Positions 42,846-49,163 of a stretch of 64,000 nt of DNA are shown piece by piece; the stretch's first letter is position 1, and each line of letters opens with the position of its first letter. The DNA is from Streptomyces smaragdinus (GTDB lineage Bacteria > Actinomycetota > Actinomycetes > Streptomycetales > Streptomycetaceae). The translations under genes were made by a program, and so were the position numbers. Location: contig NZ_WEGJ01000015.1 of assembly GCF_009604385.1 (NCBI RefSeq), positions 1 to 64,000 on the forward strand, written 5' to 3'. The notes beneath the pieces are model-generated. The model was not told the origin of the DNA. It saw only the letters and a program-made list of their open reading frames with translations, and made no database searches.

Positions 42846-42889
42846 GCGCGCTCGGCAGGATTCGAACCTGCAACCTCTTGATCCGTAGT
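42846..42889 (-). repeat. attL: 3' remnant of tRNA-Arg
   Basis: 44 bases identical to 56478-56521. It covers the tRNA-Arg acceptor 3' strand, T arm, variable loop and the 3' half of the anticodon arm, stopping one base past the anticodon. The inner side continues GATCTACAGG instead of the tRNA D-arm, marking the crossover. Not a functional tRNA. Confidence 0.92.
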
Positions 42890-42983
42890 GATCTACAGGG
42901 CGTCCACGCGTTCCGTGGAGTCCAGAGGGAGTCTCGCTAGGCAAGGTCAGAGGCTCTGCAATCCGCCCCGCAACACCCCGTCT

Positions 42984-42992
42984 GTGAGACGC
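42984..42992. repeat. GTGAGACGC motif inside attL (possible integrase arm site)
   Basis: GTGAGACGC occurs about 95 bases inside the left end (42984-42992) and about 84 bases inside the right end (56386-56394), each preceded by T. At the right end it partly overlaps a doubled ATTGTGAGA. A third copy is at 27790-27798 on the minus strand, beyond the terminator of tRNA-Ser. Spacing from the junction is similar at both ends, as for arm-type integrase sites, but nine bases could be chance. Confidence 0.35.
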
Positions 42993-43007
42993 GCGTGAGA
43001 TGCGGGC

Positions 43008-43071
43008 GGCCCTGCACCGGTGACGCAAACACCGGAACAGGGCCTTGATCCGAACCCCTTTCCGATCAAGG
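43008..43071 (+). promoter_or_regulatory. Two consecutive leader hairpins before the first operon gene
   Basis: Hairpin 1: GGCCCTG/CAGGGCC (43008-43014 and 43038-43044) with an inner CCGGT/ACCGG stem. Hairpin 2: CCTTGATC/GATCAAGG (43043-43050 and 43064-43071). The two share bases 43043-43044, and hairpin 2 contains the AAGG of the Shine-Dalgarno (AAGGAG at 43068-43073) for the gene at 43083. This looks like an RNA switch or an attenuator controlling translation of the transfer-type operon. Confidence 0.5.
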
Positions 43072-43082
43072 AGTGCAGACCC

Positions 43083-43337
43083 ATGCAGAACGTACCCGAG
43101 CGCCCGCACACGCTCACACCCACCGAACCGCGCACCCTGCTTGCGCCGCTCCCCGGCGTGCCCCTCGACAACGCGCTCGACACCGCCCGCCGCATCCTCA
43201 AGACCGGTGCGACGCTCGACTACAGCGACGTACGCGCCGTGTGCACCCAGCTCGGCGCCGCCGAGTGGGCACTGACCCAGCTCATCGCCTCCGCCGAGGC
43301 CGGCGCCCGTGCCGCGGACGGCGGTGAGGCCCGATGA
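43083..43337 (+). CDS. Element small protein A (84 aa)
   Basis: 84 residues: MQNVPERPHTLTPTEPRTL, then a helical segment LDNALDTARRILKTGATLDYSDVRAVCTQLGAAEWALTQLIASAEAG. First gene of the element's left operon. The stop overlaps the next start (ATGA). No known domain. RBS AAGGAG lies within a leader hairpin. Probably a structural or regulatory small protein of the element. Confidence 0.65.
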   Translation: MQNVPERPHTLTPTEPRTLLAPLPGVPLDNALDTARRILKTGATLDYSDVRAVCTQLGAAEWALTQLIASAEAGARAADGGEAR

Positions 43338-43711
43338 GCACCCGCCCCCGTACGGCGTCCGTGAACGTCTACGTGCACAAGCCGCTCACCGTCGACGAAC
43401 CCGCGTGGTGTGCCGGCCACCCCGACGCCCTCCCCCAGTTCAAGACCGACGTCCTCCACAACGGCCCCGAGCAGATCATCGCTCCCGGCGGCCGGGCCAT
43501 GTTCCGGGCGTTCATCACCCAGGCCCCGTTCGCCACCAACCCCGACGCCCGTACGGCCGGCCTGTACGTCGAGGCGGCCGACATCACCGCCACCTACAGC
43601 CCGAACGAGGTCGAGCAGCTGGCGGCGGACCTCGTCGAGGCTGCGGCCGTCCTGCGCGTCCTCGGCCGGGACATGGCGGTCCGCGCCGAGACGGGGGTGA
43701 GCGAGGCGTGA
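43334..43711 (+). CDS. DUF6907-like element protein (125 aa)
   Basis: 125 residues: SVNVYVHKPLTVDEPAWCAGHPDALPQFKTDVLHNGPEQIIAP, then FITQAPFATNPDARTAGLYVEAADITATYSPNEVEQLAADLVEAAAVLRVLGRDMAV. It has the VDEPAWC-GHP (Cys/His) pattern seen in DUF6907 proteins, which occur in actinobacterial integrative elements and phages. Coupled by 4-base overlaps at both ends. Function unknown. Confidence 0.7.
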   Translation: MSTRPRTASVNVYVHKPLTVDEPAWCAGHPDALPQFKTDVLHNGPEQIIAPGGRAMFRAFITQAPFATNPDARTAGLYVEAADITATYSPNEVEQLAADLVEAAAVLRVLGRDMAVRAETGVSEA

Positions 43712-43983
43712 GCACTCCCCCGGAGATCGGAAAGTCTGTCGGCGTGCGCGTCGACGAGTGGATGCGCGACGACCTCGAGGTCCTGTTGAACACCGGGATC
43801 TCCGTGTCCGACGCCATCCGTGCGTCCCTCGCCCTGGCCGCCGGGATCTTCCGCGGCGCACAGGAGGACGGCGCCCCCAAGGACGCGGTTGTTCAACTGG
43901 TCACCTACACGTGGCAACTCGCGTCGAACAGCACCCCCACCAGCGACGACGCCGCTCCGGCAGATGGCGGGGTGGCGGCGTGA
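43708..43983 (+). CDS. Element small protein C, RHH-like (91 aa)
   Basis: 91 residues with GTG start overlapping the previous stop (GTGA). KSVGVRVDEWMRDDLEVLLNTGISVSDAIRASLALAAGIFRGA reads like a ribbon-helix-helix (strand, then two helices with S-D-A-I-R). The tail is disordered. It may regulate element genes. Confidence 0.6.
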   Translation: MSTPPEIGKSVGVRVDEWMRDDLEVLLNTGISVSDAIRASLALAAGIFRGAQEDGAPKDAVVQLVTYTWQLASNSTPTSDDAAPADGGVAA

Positions 43984-44048
43984 CGCACCCCGTGTTCAAC
44001 ACCGCCGGTGGGCTTGTTCAACGCGTTCGACAGGGGGCCGTGCGGTGA
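43980..44048 (+). CDS. Element micro-ORF D (22 aa)
   Basis: 22 codons (VTHPVFNTAGGLVQRVRQGAVR) from a GTG overlapping the previous stop by 4 bases to a stop overlapping the next GTG by 4 bases. The perfect GTGA coupling on both sides is the only evidence. It may be a true peptide or only a translational relay between genes C and E. Confidence 0.4.
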   Translation: MTHPVFNTAGGLVQRVRQGAVR

Positions 44049-44221
44049 TCCTCGCCCTGATCGTTTTCGTCATGCTCGCCACTCTGGCCGCGCTCGGGCT
44101 GGTCGCGTGCTCGCGCCGTGAGCCGTCCCGTCACCTGCTCCCCGCGGTGCGCACGGTGGCCGTGCTCGGCGTCGCCGTGGTGTACGTCGTCTGGCTGTTC
44201 ACCCTCGGGGGTGGGCGGTGA
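44045..44221 (+). CDS. Element small membrane protein E (58 aa)
   Basis: 58 residues with two predicted TM helices (LALIVFVMLATLAALGLVA; VRTVAVLGVAVVYVVWLFTLG) joined by a CSRREPSRHLLP loop. Small bitopic proteins of this kind (Spd or kil-type) accompany plasmid spread functions. GTG start within the previous stop. Confidence 0.6.
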   Translation: MILALIVFVMLATLAALGLVACSRREPSRHLLPAVRTVAVLGVAVVYVVWLFTLGGGR

Positions 44222-44748
44222 GCCTGAACCTGGGACATCCGGCCGTCACCCTCGGCGGCGTCACCCTCGGCACGATCATCGTCGCCCTGACGGTGCAACG
44301 GTGGTGGAAGAAGGGCGGCGGCAAGGGCGGCACCCCGTCGTGGAAAGAGCTGCTGCCGTTCGTGTTCGCCCTCTGCTACGGCATGCTCGCCGTCCTCGCC
44401 TCCCCCGGCGTGAGCTTCATGGGCGTCGTCTCCCGCGCCGGCCTGTGGGGCGGCAACCAGCTCGGATACGGCTACCTCGTCTGGGGCCTCGGCGGCACCT
44501 CCCCCGGGGTCACGCGCGCCTCGGCCGTGGTGCTGACGCCCGGCGGGTACGCGGTGTACGGGATCTGGACGGCGCTGCTCGTCGGACAGCACCTGTGGTC
44601 GAAGCGCATGCCACGACTTCAGACGGCGTTCGGGGCGGTCGCCGGGATCCTCCTCGGGCTGTCCGCGGGGATCGCCGGTATCGCCGCCGTACCCCTCGCC
44701 TCGGCCGTGAACGCGCTGGGGTCCTGGTACGCGGGGGTGGTCCAGTGA
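44218..44748 (+). CDS. Element membrane protein F (176 aa, Spd-like)
   Basis: 176 residues with five hydrophobic segments (~13-27, 46-62, 100-120, 133-150, 152-168) and a basic loop (RWWKKGGGKGGTPSWKELLP). The position and layout recall the SpdB-type spread proteins of streptomycete plasmids. No enzymatic motif. ATG overlaps the stop of E. Confidence 0.62.
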   Translation: MSLNLGHPAVTLGGVTLGTIIVALTVQRWWKKGGGKGGTPSWKELLPFVFALCYGMLAVLASPGVSFMGVVSRAGLWGGNQLGYGYLVWGLGGTSPGVTRASAVVLTPGGYAVYGIWTALLVGQHLWSKRMPRLQTAFGAVAGILLGLSAGIAGIAAVPLASAVNALGSWYAGVVQ

Positions 44749-45398
44749 CCGGGCGCAGGCTGGTCGACGGGGCCTCGGTCATGGCGCGCCAGGCCGTACG
44801 GGCGCTGTGGCCGGGGGAGTGGGGCGAGGCGTTGGCCCGCTGGTTCATCCTCGCCCTGGCGGGGGCATTCGTCGGGACGGCAGTCGCGCTGCACCCGCGC
44901 CTGTGGGCGGTGGTGGCTGCGGCCGTGCTCGCCCGCGCGTATGCCGCCGGCCGCCGCGCCGCGGTGGTCGACGAGACAGCGGAGGAGACGTACGAGGAGT
45001 ACGAGGCTGACCCGGTGGACGTCGTGGCCGTGGTGTGGAACCTGATCGGCCAGAGCAAGGGCGTCCACCTCGCCACCGTCGCCCAGGCCCTCACCGACGC
45101 GGGCTCGGGCGAGGTGTGGTCGACGGTCGACGTGCGCCAGCTGCTCGACGACGCCGGGGTCCCCGTACGGCACTCCGTACGCGCTACCGGCATGGGGGTG
45201 GCGGTGGGGGTCCACCGTGACGACCTCCCGCCGCTCCCCTCCCCCACCCCTTCCGAGGCGCCCTGTAGCGGTGTAGCCGCGCAGGTCACAGCCGCTACAG
45301 CTACAGCTACACCCGCCGTCGAGGAGATCGGGGGAGGGGCCGCGCTGATCGTGACCCCGTCCGGTCCGCGGCGCCGGCAGGGGGTGAACGGACGATGA
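44745..45398 (+). CDS. Element membrane protein with C-terminal winged-helix-like domain (217 aa)
   Basis: 217 residues. N-terminal TM pair (~25-70; WGEALARWFILALAGAFVGTAVALHPRLWAVVAAAVLARAYA), acidic linker (ETAEETYEEYEADPVD), then VVAVVWNLIGQSKGVHLATVAQALTDAGSGEVWSTVDVRQLLDDAGVPVRHSVRATGMGVAVGVHRDDLP. This domain is found in proteins next to TraB in actinobacterial elements, and often near their DNA translocase. The GVHRDDLP end is conserved. No translocase follows here. GTG start overlaps F. Confidence 0.65.
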   Translation: MTGRRLVDGASVMARQAVRALWPGEWGEALARWFILALAGAFVGTAVALHPRLWAVVAAAVLARAYAAGRRAAVVDETAEETYEEYEADPVDVVAVVWNLIGQSKGVHLATVAQALTDAGSGEVWSTVDVRQLLDDAGVPVRHSVRATGMGVAVGVHRDDLPPLPSPTPSEAPCSGVAAQVTAATATATPAVEEIGGGAALIVTPSGPRRRQGVNGR

Positions 45399-45499
45399 TC
45401 CGTCGACTGTTCGCGGCGCTCCTGGCCGCCAACGGGAACAAGTGGGAGTCGGTGTACTGCGCCGAGTGCGGGTGGTGGCACGCGCCGCCCAAGTGCTGA
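45395..45499 (+). CDS. Element Cys/His peptide (34 aa)
   Basis: 34 codons starting with ATG in the ATGA overlap with the previous stop: MIRRLFAALLAANGNKWESVYCAECGWWHAPPKC. The C-terminus YCAECGWWHAPPKC has three Cys and one His in zinc-knuckle spacing. It is the last gene of the operon, and a strong terminator follows 9 bases after the stop. Too short for default gene callers, but coupling and composition support it. Confidence 0.6.
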   Translation: MIRRLFAALLAANGNKWESVYCAECGWWHAPPKC

Positions 45500-45508
45500 C
45501 CTCGTGAT

Positions 45509-45546
45509 GATGCTCCCGAGCGCGAACAGGTGCGCTCGGGAGCATC
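45509..45546 (+). terminator. Terminator of the element's left operon
   Basis: A 15-bp perfect stem, GATGCTCCCGAGCGC (45509-45523) and GCGCTCGGGAGCATC (45532-45546), with an 8-base loop. Confidence 0.88.
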
Positions 45547-45832
45547 GCCGTATCGGGAGTTGATCAGCCCTGTGATTCGCGCGGAGAGAGAGGCGGAGAG
45601 GTGGGCGCGGGGTCGTCCGGCGACCCTCCCAAAAAACGAGCCCCGGTCATCCGCCACGGGGGGAGCGGACAACCAGGGCCCACCGGACCCTCACGTGTTC
45701 GCCGTCGGGTCCGGCACCCACCCCGACCAAAGGGCAGGAGAATATGCTGCCCGCCGCCGAGGCAGAGCTGGAGAACCGGCGGCGGGCCCTTCCGCCCCGC
45801 CGCACGGAGGCGGCGACGAGGCGGGACCATGC
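45547..45832. other. Intergenic, no convincing gene
   Basis: Lies between two convergent operons. A frame starting at 45744 has a plausible RBS (GGCAGGAGA) but soon turns Arg-rich. A frame at 45601 (start GTG) has the same problem. I see no gene I would support. The 17-base sequence AGGTGGGCGCGGGGTCG at 45599-45615 recurs at 49879-49895. Confidence 0.45.
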
Positions 45833-45910
45833 CCCGTCTCCTGCCCGTACCCGGCGGCTAGGGCTCTGCGGGCCGGCCGCCACAGGACGGCGACGCGGGC
45901 AGGAGACGGG
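45833..45910 (-). repeat. Long imperfect hairpin at the end of the minus operon
   Basis: Outer arms CCCGTCTCCTGCCCG (45833-45847) and CGGGCAGGAGACGGG (45896-45910), 15 bp perfect, enclosing an inner GGCGGC/GCCGCC stem (45853-45858 and 45876-45881). The structure begins 5 bases after the stop of the 41-residue gene, so it could be its terminator. Its size (78 bases, nested) would also fit a transfer or replication origin or a structured RNA. Confidence 0.6.
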
Positions 45911-45914
45911 AGTC

Positions 45915-46040
45915 CTATCTCGGATCGGCCGACACCGGCTCCTCCTGGCCGTCCTCGTCGGCCTCGGGCTCGGCGGGCGGCGCCTCGAGCATCCGGCGCA
46001 TCGCCTCCAGGCGCAGCTCCAGCTCCAGCGCGCTCGTCAC
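45915..46040 (-). CDS. Element small acidic protein (41 aa)
   Basis: 41 residues: VTSALELELRLEAMRRMLEAPPAEPEADEDGQEEPVSADPR. A good RBS (AGGAGG, 5-6 bases) precedes the GTG. The GTG overlaps the stop of the preceding 27-codon frame (GTGA). One helix and an acidic tail, suggesting a protein-interaction peptide. Not in default callers because of length. Confidence 0.55.
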   Translation of the reverse strand: MTSALELELRLEAMRRMLEAPPAEPEADEDGQEEPVSADPR

Positions 46041-46120
46041 CGGGCCCTCCTACCCGACCGGCGCCAGCCCCACGGGAGGAGCAGCACCATCACCGGAGTC
46101 CACCAGCGCCACGGCCTCAC
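46037..46120 (-). CDS. Element micro-ORF (27 aa, hydrophobic)
   Basis: 27 codons, VRPWRWWTPVMVLLLPWGWRRSGRRAR, from a GTG overlapping the previous stop to a stop overlapping the next GTG. Trp- and Arg-rich with a short hydrophobic core. Both couplings are of the GTGA type. Could be a membrane peptide or relay. Confidence 0.4.
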   Translation of the reverse strand: MRPWRWWTPVMVLLLPWGWRRSGRRAR

Positions 46121-46341
46121 CGCGCACACCCCTGCCCGCGGGCCGCGTGGGCGGCGCGGGCTTGTTCGTAGGCGGTGCGCTGCTCGGCCGTGGCCGGCTT
46201 CATGTGGCGCGGCCGGACGGTCATCTCGTAGGAGACGAACCGCACCCGGTACATGTCGCCGCCCAGATCCATGATGACCTTGCCCGTGCCCTCGGGATCG
46301 GAGACGACGTAAGTTCCGACTTTCACCCGGCCGATGTCCAT
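46117..46341 (-). CDS. Element small protein (74 aa, KOW/SH3-like)
   Basis: 74 residues: MDIGRVKVGTYVVSDPEGTGKVIMDLGGDMYRVRFVSYEMTVRPRHMKPATAEQRTAYEQARAAHAARG. The beta pattern (GTYVVSDPEGTGKVI, MYRVRFVSYEMTVRPRHM) resembles a small SH3/KOW-type barrel. A GGGGAGGA RBS fixes the ATG at 46341, whose A is the last base of the previous stop (TGATG). Confidence 0.6.
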   Translation of the reverse strand: MDIGRVKVGTYVVSDPEGTGKVIMDLGGDMYRVRFVSYEMTVRPRHMKPATAEQRTAYEQARAAHAARGQGCAR

Positions 46342-46535
46342 CAGGGGGTCCTCCCCACCTGGTGGCGGGGGCACTGGCACGGCGGCCAGGCGGAGGAGAT
46401 GTCAGGGATACACGCCTCGGGCCGGATCTCCCGGGTCGGTCCCCAGGTGCGCCCGGAATCCCGGGACACGCGCAGAGTGAGTAAGGGCCGTTGAGGCTCG
46501 GTGGCGTCCACGGCCCGCAGAGAGTGAGTCGCCAT
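46341..46535 (-). CDS. Element small Cys-containing protein (64 aa)
   Basis: 64 residues: LRAVDATEPQRPLLTLRVSRDSGRTWGPTREIRPEACIPDISSAWPPCQCPRHQ. The SRDSGRTWG segment and PPCQCPRH end are reminiscent of small proteins in other actinobacterial elements. ATG is 7 bases after TACGGT, so the mRNA is probably leaderless. First gene of a four-gene minus operon. Confidence 0.6.
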   Translation of the reverse strand: MATHSLRAVDATEPQRPLLTLRVSRDSGRTWGPTREIRPEACIPDISSAWPPCQCPRHQVGRTP

Positions 46536-46542
46536 GGTGAGG

Positions 46543-46593
46543 ACCGTAGGGACGGTGCGGACGGGGCCTCAACGAACGTGCACGAACTTGCAC
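46543..46593 (-). promoter_or_regulatory. Promoter and operator of the small-protein operon
   Basis: TTGAGG (46572-46567) and TACGGT (46548-46543) with an 18-base spacer, reading toward 46535. Immediately upstream is GTGCACGAACTTGCAC (46578-46593), GTGCA-N6-TGCAC, which differs by one base from the site at 48265-48280 before the regulator operon. Confidence 0.7.
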
Positions 46594-46599
46594 ACGGGC

Positions 46600-47448
46600 T
46601 CAGGCAAGGGCGCCGATGGCGGCCGTGATCAGCGCCCGTGCCCGCGACCCGTACACCGCGACCTGTGACAGATTCGCGAACGATCGTGCGTATTCCTCGA
46701 TCTCCCGGGGCTGTGTGACCGTGAGGTGCGCGGACACGAGCTCGGCGTTCACCTGGGCGTCGTCGTACAGCGTGAACGACTCCACGGGCCACGCCGCGCC
46801 GCGCGAGATGCCCAGAGGGATGACACCGAGGCTGACCGCGGGCAGCGACGCTACGGCTATCAGGTGCCCGAGCTGGCCGGCCATCACCTCCGTGTCGCCG
46901 ATGATGGTCCGCAGCACCCACTCTTCGATCAGCATGGCGAAGCGGTGGTTCCCGGACCGCAGCACGCGTTGGCGCTCCATGCGCACCGCGACCGCGGCGG
47001 CAACGTCGTCGGGGACGTCGCGCAGCTCGGCGACGGTGTTCAACACCGCCTCGGTGTACGCCTCGGTCTGCAACAGGCCAGGGATCACCCACGACTGGTA
47101 GACGCGGAACACGCGGGTGCGCTCGAACAGCGGGGCCACCGACTCCTGTACCTGCTTGAGGCCAGCGCGCTCCATGCGGCGCCACTCGACATACATGCCC
47201 TCGATGCCGCGGGCCGTGGCGATCAGGTCCGCCGTCTGGTCCTGGGCGTCGCAGTGCAGCGTCCAGGCGCGAAGGTCGGCGTCCGACGGCGGGGTGCGGC
47301 CGTGTTCGAGGCGGGAGCACTTGGACTCGTGCCAGCCTGCCCGCCGGGCCAGTTCGCGGGCCGTCAATCCAGCGTCCTTCCGGATCTCGCGCAGACGCTG
47401 CCCGAGGGCGTGCCGGGCTTGCTGGACGCTGGACGACGGCGACGACAA
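46600..47448 (-). CDS. Scr1-family XRE regulator (DUF5753)
   Basis: 282 residues. HTH at ~12-70 (ALGQRLREIRKDAGLTARELARRAGWHESKCSRLEHGRTPPSDADLRAWTLHC) and DUF5753 at ~80-275 (VYQSWVIPGLLQTEAYTEAVLN; EEWVLRTIIGDTEVMAGQLGHLIAVASLPAVSLGVIPL). Scr1-type regulators pair with small DUF397 or DUF6879 proteins in a TA-like arrangement. The partner here is the 173-residue gene 15 bases upstream. It probably binds the two GTGCA-N6-TGCAC sites. Confidence 0.88.
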   Translation of the reverse strand: MSSPSSSVQQARHALGQRLREIRKDAGLTARELARRAGWHESKCSRLEHGRTPPSDADLRAWTLHCDAQDQTADLIATARGIEGMYVEWRRMERAGLKQVQESVAPLFERTRVFRVYQSWVIPGLLQTEAYTEAVLNTVAELRDVPDDVAAAVAVRMERQRVLRSGNHRFAMLIEEWVLRTIIGDTEVMAGQLGHLIAVASLPAVSLGVIPLGISRGAAWPVESFTLYDDAQVNAELVSAHLTVTQPREIEEYARSFANLSQVAVYGSRARALITAAIGALA

Positions 47449-47463
47449 CGCGGGGCCGCGGGC

Positions 47464-47985
47464 TCAGACGGGCCGGTAGGCGTCGTGCGGTACGGCACGC
47501 TCCCACACCGCCTCGAACGCGGACGCGCACAGCTTGACGACGGCGGGCTCGGTACGGATCTCCTCGTCATTCGGGGCCAACTCCCCGTCGCCCGCGAAGT
47601 GCAGGAACATCACGGTATGGTCGTCGAACAGCCAGAAGTCGTTCCCAGGCAGCGCGAGATCCGAGGCGCGCCGGCGCGGTAGCCAACGCACCTGTTCGCC
47701 CGCGTCGATGTTCCCGGCCGTGACGTCGTACTCGTACCGGACGTAGTCGCTCACGGGTTCGGAGACGACGCGTGCACGCCGTACCTGTACGCCGCGGGCG
47801 TCGAGTTCAGCGACCAGGGCGAGCCAGGGTCGCAGCTGCGGGTTCCGGTCGGCGGGGTCCTCCTGGACGCCGTTCTGCCAGGCCCGGAACCGGGGGTCTG
47901 AGCGCATGTATCCGTCGCGTGTCTCCAGGTGGACGGCGGATCGCTCGCAGGCCCGGAGACGGTCAGCCAGCGTCGGTTCCGGCAC
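47464..47985 (-). CDS. DUF6879-like partner of the Scr1 regulator
   Basis: 173 residues from a GTG: LADRLRACERSAVHLETRDGYMRSDPRFRAWQNG, then VRRARVVSEPVSDYVRYEYDVTAGNIDAGEQVRWLPRRRASDLALPGNDFWLFDDHTVMFLHFAGDGE. The pattern (RSxVHLExRDxY, EPxSDYxRxE, DFWxFDxxxV) is that of DUF6879 proteins encoded beside Scr1-type XRE genes. Overlaps the preceding 75-residue gene by 23 bases. Its likely role is to bind and modulate the XRE protein. Confidence 0.8.
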   Translation of the reverse strand: MPEPTLADRLRACERSAVHLETRDGYMRSDPRFRAWQNGVQEDPADRNPQLRPWLALVAELDARGVQVRRARVVSEPVSDYVRYEYDVTAGNIDAGEQVRWLPRRRASDLALPGNDFWLFDDHTVMFLHFAGDGELAPNDEEIRTEPAVVKLCASAFEAVWERAVPHDAYRPV

Positions 47986-48190
47986 TGCCTACCTCCGGGA
48001 AGAACTGCATCATGCGCTTGGGGAACTCGATCACGGTCTCATGGTCGGGGAGGTCGAGTCGGCCGAGGCGTTCGGCGTCGGTAACCTTCCATCCCTGGAG
48101 TACGTAGTTGTCGGTCTCGTCGTCGTAGTACACGGTCGGAGACTTGCCGTCCGGGCTGTTGGGGTCCTTGCCCAGCATGTGCAGTGCCAT
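47963..48190 (-). CDS. Small element protein upstream of the Scr1 pair (75 aa)
   Basis: 75 residues: MALHMLGKDPNSPDGKSPTVYYDDETDNYVLQGWKVTDAERLGRLDLPDHETVIEFPKRMMQFFPEVG. It resembles short proteins that occupy the first position of Scr1/DUF6879 operons (DPxSxxGxSPTVYYDxxTxxYVxQGWKV, then LxxLxLPxHETVIEFPKRM). AAGGAGG lies 6 bases before the ATG. The GTGCG-N6-TGCAC operator is in its promoter. Function unknown; possibly the third component of the switch. Confidence 0.7.
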   Translation of the reverse strand: MALHMLGKDPNSPDGKSPTVYYDDETDNYVLQGWKVTDAERLGRLDLPDHETVIEFPKRMMQFFPEVGSAGTDAG

Positions 48191-48264
48191 GAGTGGCCTC
48201 CTTCGCCGTAGTGGACGAACGCTGTGTCCAGGCTTGCGCGGCGGGACGTCCGGGCACCAGAAGT

Positions 48265-48280
48265 GTGCGCGAACTTGCAC
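48265..48280 (-). promoter_or_regulatory. Operator of the Scr1 regulator operon
   Basis: GTGCGCGAACTTGCAC, 15 of 16 bases shared with 46578-46593. On the minus strand a TACGGT -10-like hexamer (48288-48283) adjoins it, so the site covers the start region. Confidence 0.65.
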
Positions 48281-48323
48281 GCACCGTAGCGCCATCCGGG
48301 GCCGGCCAGAAGAGCGCGCACGG

Positions 48324-48423
48324 AAGCGCCCGGCGCCCCCGCGGGGGAGACGCCGAGGTTGTGTCTCCCATGGGAGACAACGGCAAGCGCCCGGCGCCCC
48401 CGCGGGGAGGCACCGGGCGCCGG
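48324..48423. repeat. Direct repeat, palindrome and hairpin between element operons
   Basis: AAGCGCCCGGCGCCCCCGCG is the start of a 23-bp repeat at 48324-48346 and 48385-48407. Between lies the perfect 18-bp palindrome TGTCTCCCATGGGAGACA (48362-48379). CCGGCGCCC (48391-48399) and GGGCGCCGG (48415-48423) form a stem just beyond the stop of the convergent-side gene at 48439, so at least the last part is a terminator. Confidence 0.6.
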
Positions 48424-48438
48424 ACGTCGTATGACGGG

Positions 48439-49128
48439 CTACGGGAACGTCACGTGTCCGTCCTCCACCAGCCGACGGGCCAGGGCAAGTACCTCGTCCC
48501 GCCGGCCGCCGAGAATCAGTCGCGCCCGACGGGTGGCCTCGGCCACGTTGTACGCGTCCGCGGCCGTCGCCCGCGCAAGCAGTTGCTCATCCCTGCCGCT
48601 GCCACGCGCCCCGTTCGGGAACACCACCGCCCGGAACTCCCCCACCCACACCCGCGGCGCCACGGCGATGACAGCCGTCGCTTTCCGCGACGTCGTCTCG
48701 AACGAGGTGGAGCCCGATCCATCCTCGGTGATGCTGATCTCGGCCACGTGCACACCCAGCGCCCGCGCGGCCACCGCGTGAGCCGCCTCGTGCTCGGCCG
48801 CCTCCTGGCGGATCAGGGCCTTGTCGATGCCGAGGGATCGACGCGTCCAGTCCGCAGTATCACCAGCGGGCAGCCGGCGCGTCTCACCGGATCGCAGTAC
48901 CCCCGCGTTCAGGAGCGACGTCACCACGTCGTTGCCGAGGTCCCGCCACGCGTCGACCGCCCGCCGGTCCTCCACGGGCAACGCCGCGTACATCGACCAG
49001 CCGATCTGCTCCGAACCGCTCACCTCAACACCGCCCATCCCGTTGTTCCGTTCCGATGGGGCACGGGCGGGAGCCGGTGCGGGCCGTGACGTCTCCGGCC
49101 GCGCGCCGCCTCCCCGCTTCCGGGACAT
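48439..49128 (-). CDS. Element HEXXH-motif protein (M41-like fold)
   Basis: About 229 residues. The sequence IRQEAAEHEAAHAVAARALGVHVAEISITEDGSGST contains H-E-A-A-H and the downstream GVHV..ISI seen in the C-terminal peptidase part of FtsH-type M41 enzymes, but no AAA domain. A second acidic metal ligand may be in DAYNVAEATRRARLILGG. Small M41-like proteins occur in actinobacterial elements. ATG 49128 is preferred; 49038 is the alternative. Proteolytic activity is inferred from the motif only. Confidence 0.6.
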   Translation of the reverse strand: MSRKRGGGARPETSRPAPAPARAPSERNNGMGGVEVSGSEQIGWSMYAALPVEDRRAVDAWRDLGNDVVTSLLNAGVLRSGETRRLPAGDTADWTRRSLGIDKALIRQEAAEHEAAHAVAARALGVHVAEISITEDGSGSTSFETTSRKATAVIAVAPRVWVGEFRAVVFPNGARGSGRDEQLLARATAADAYNVAEATRRARLILGGRRDEVLALARRLVEDGHVTFP

Positions 49129-49163
49129 CTGCCGTACGGCGGTGCCCGAGCCCCGAGGCCACC

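Noticed and set aside
42846..42889. Second tRNA-Arg gene
   Set aside because: Only the 3' part is present; the D arm and 5' acceptor strand are missing. It is the attL remnant.
45601..45861. Frames at 45601 and 45744 between the two element operons
   Set aside because: RBS-like sequences exist but codon pattern soon degenerates and the second half overlaps the long hairpin.
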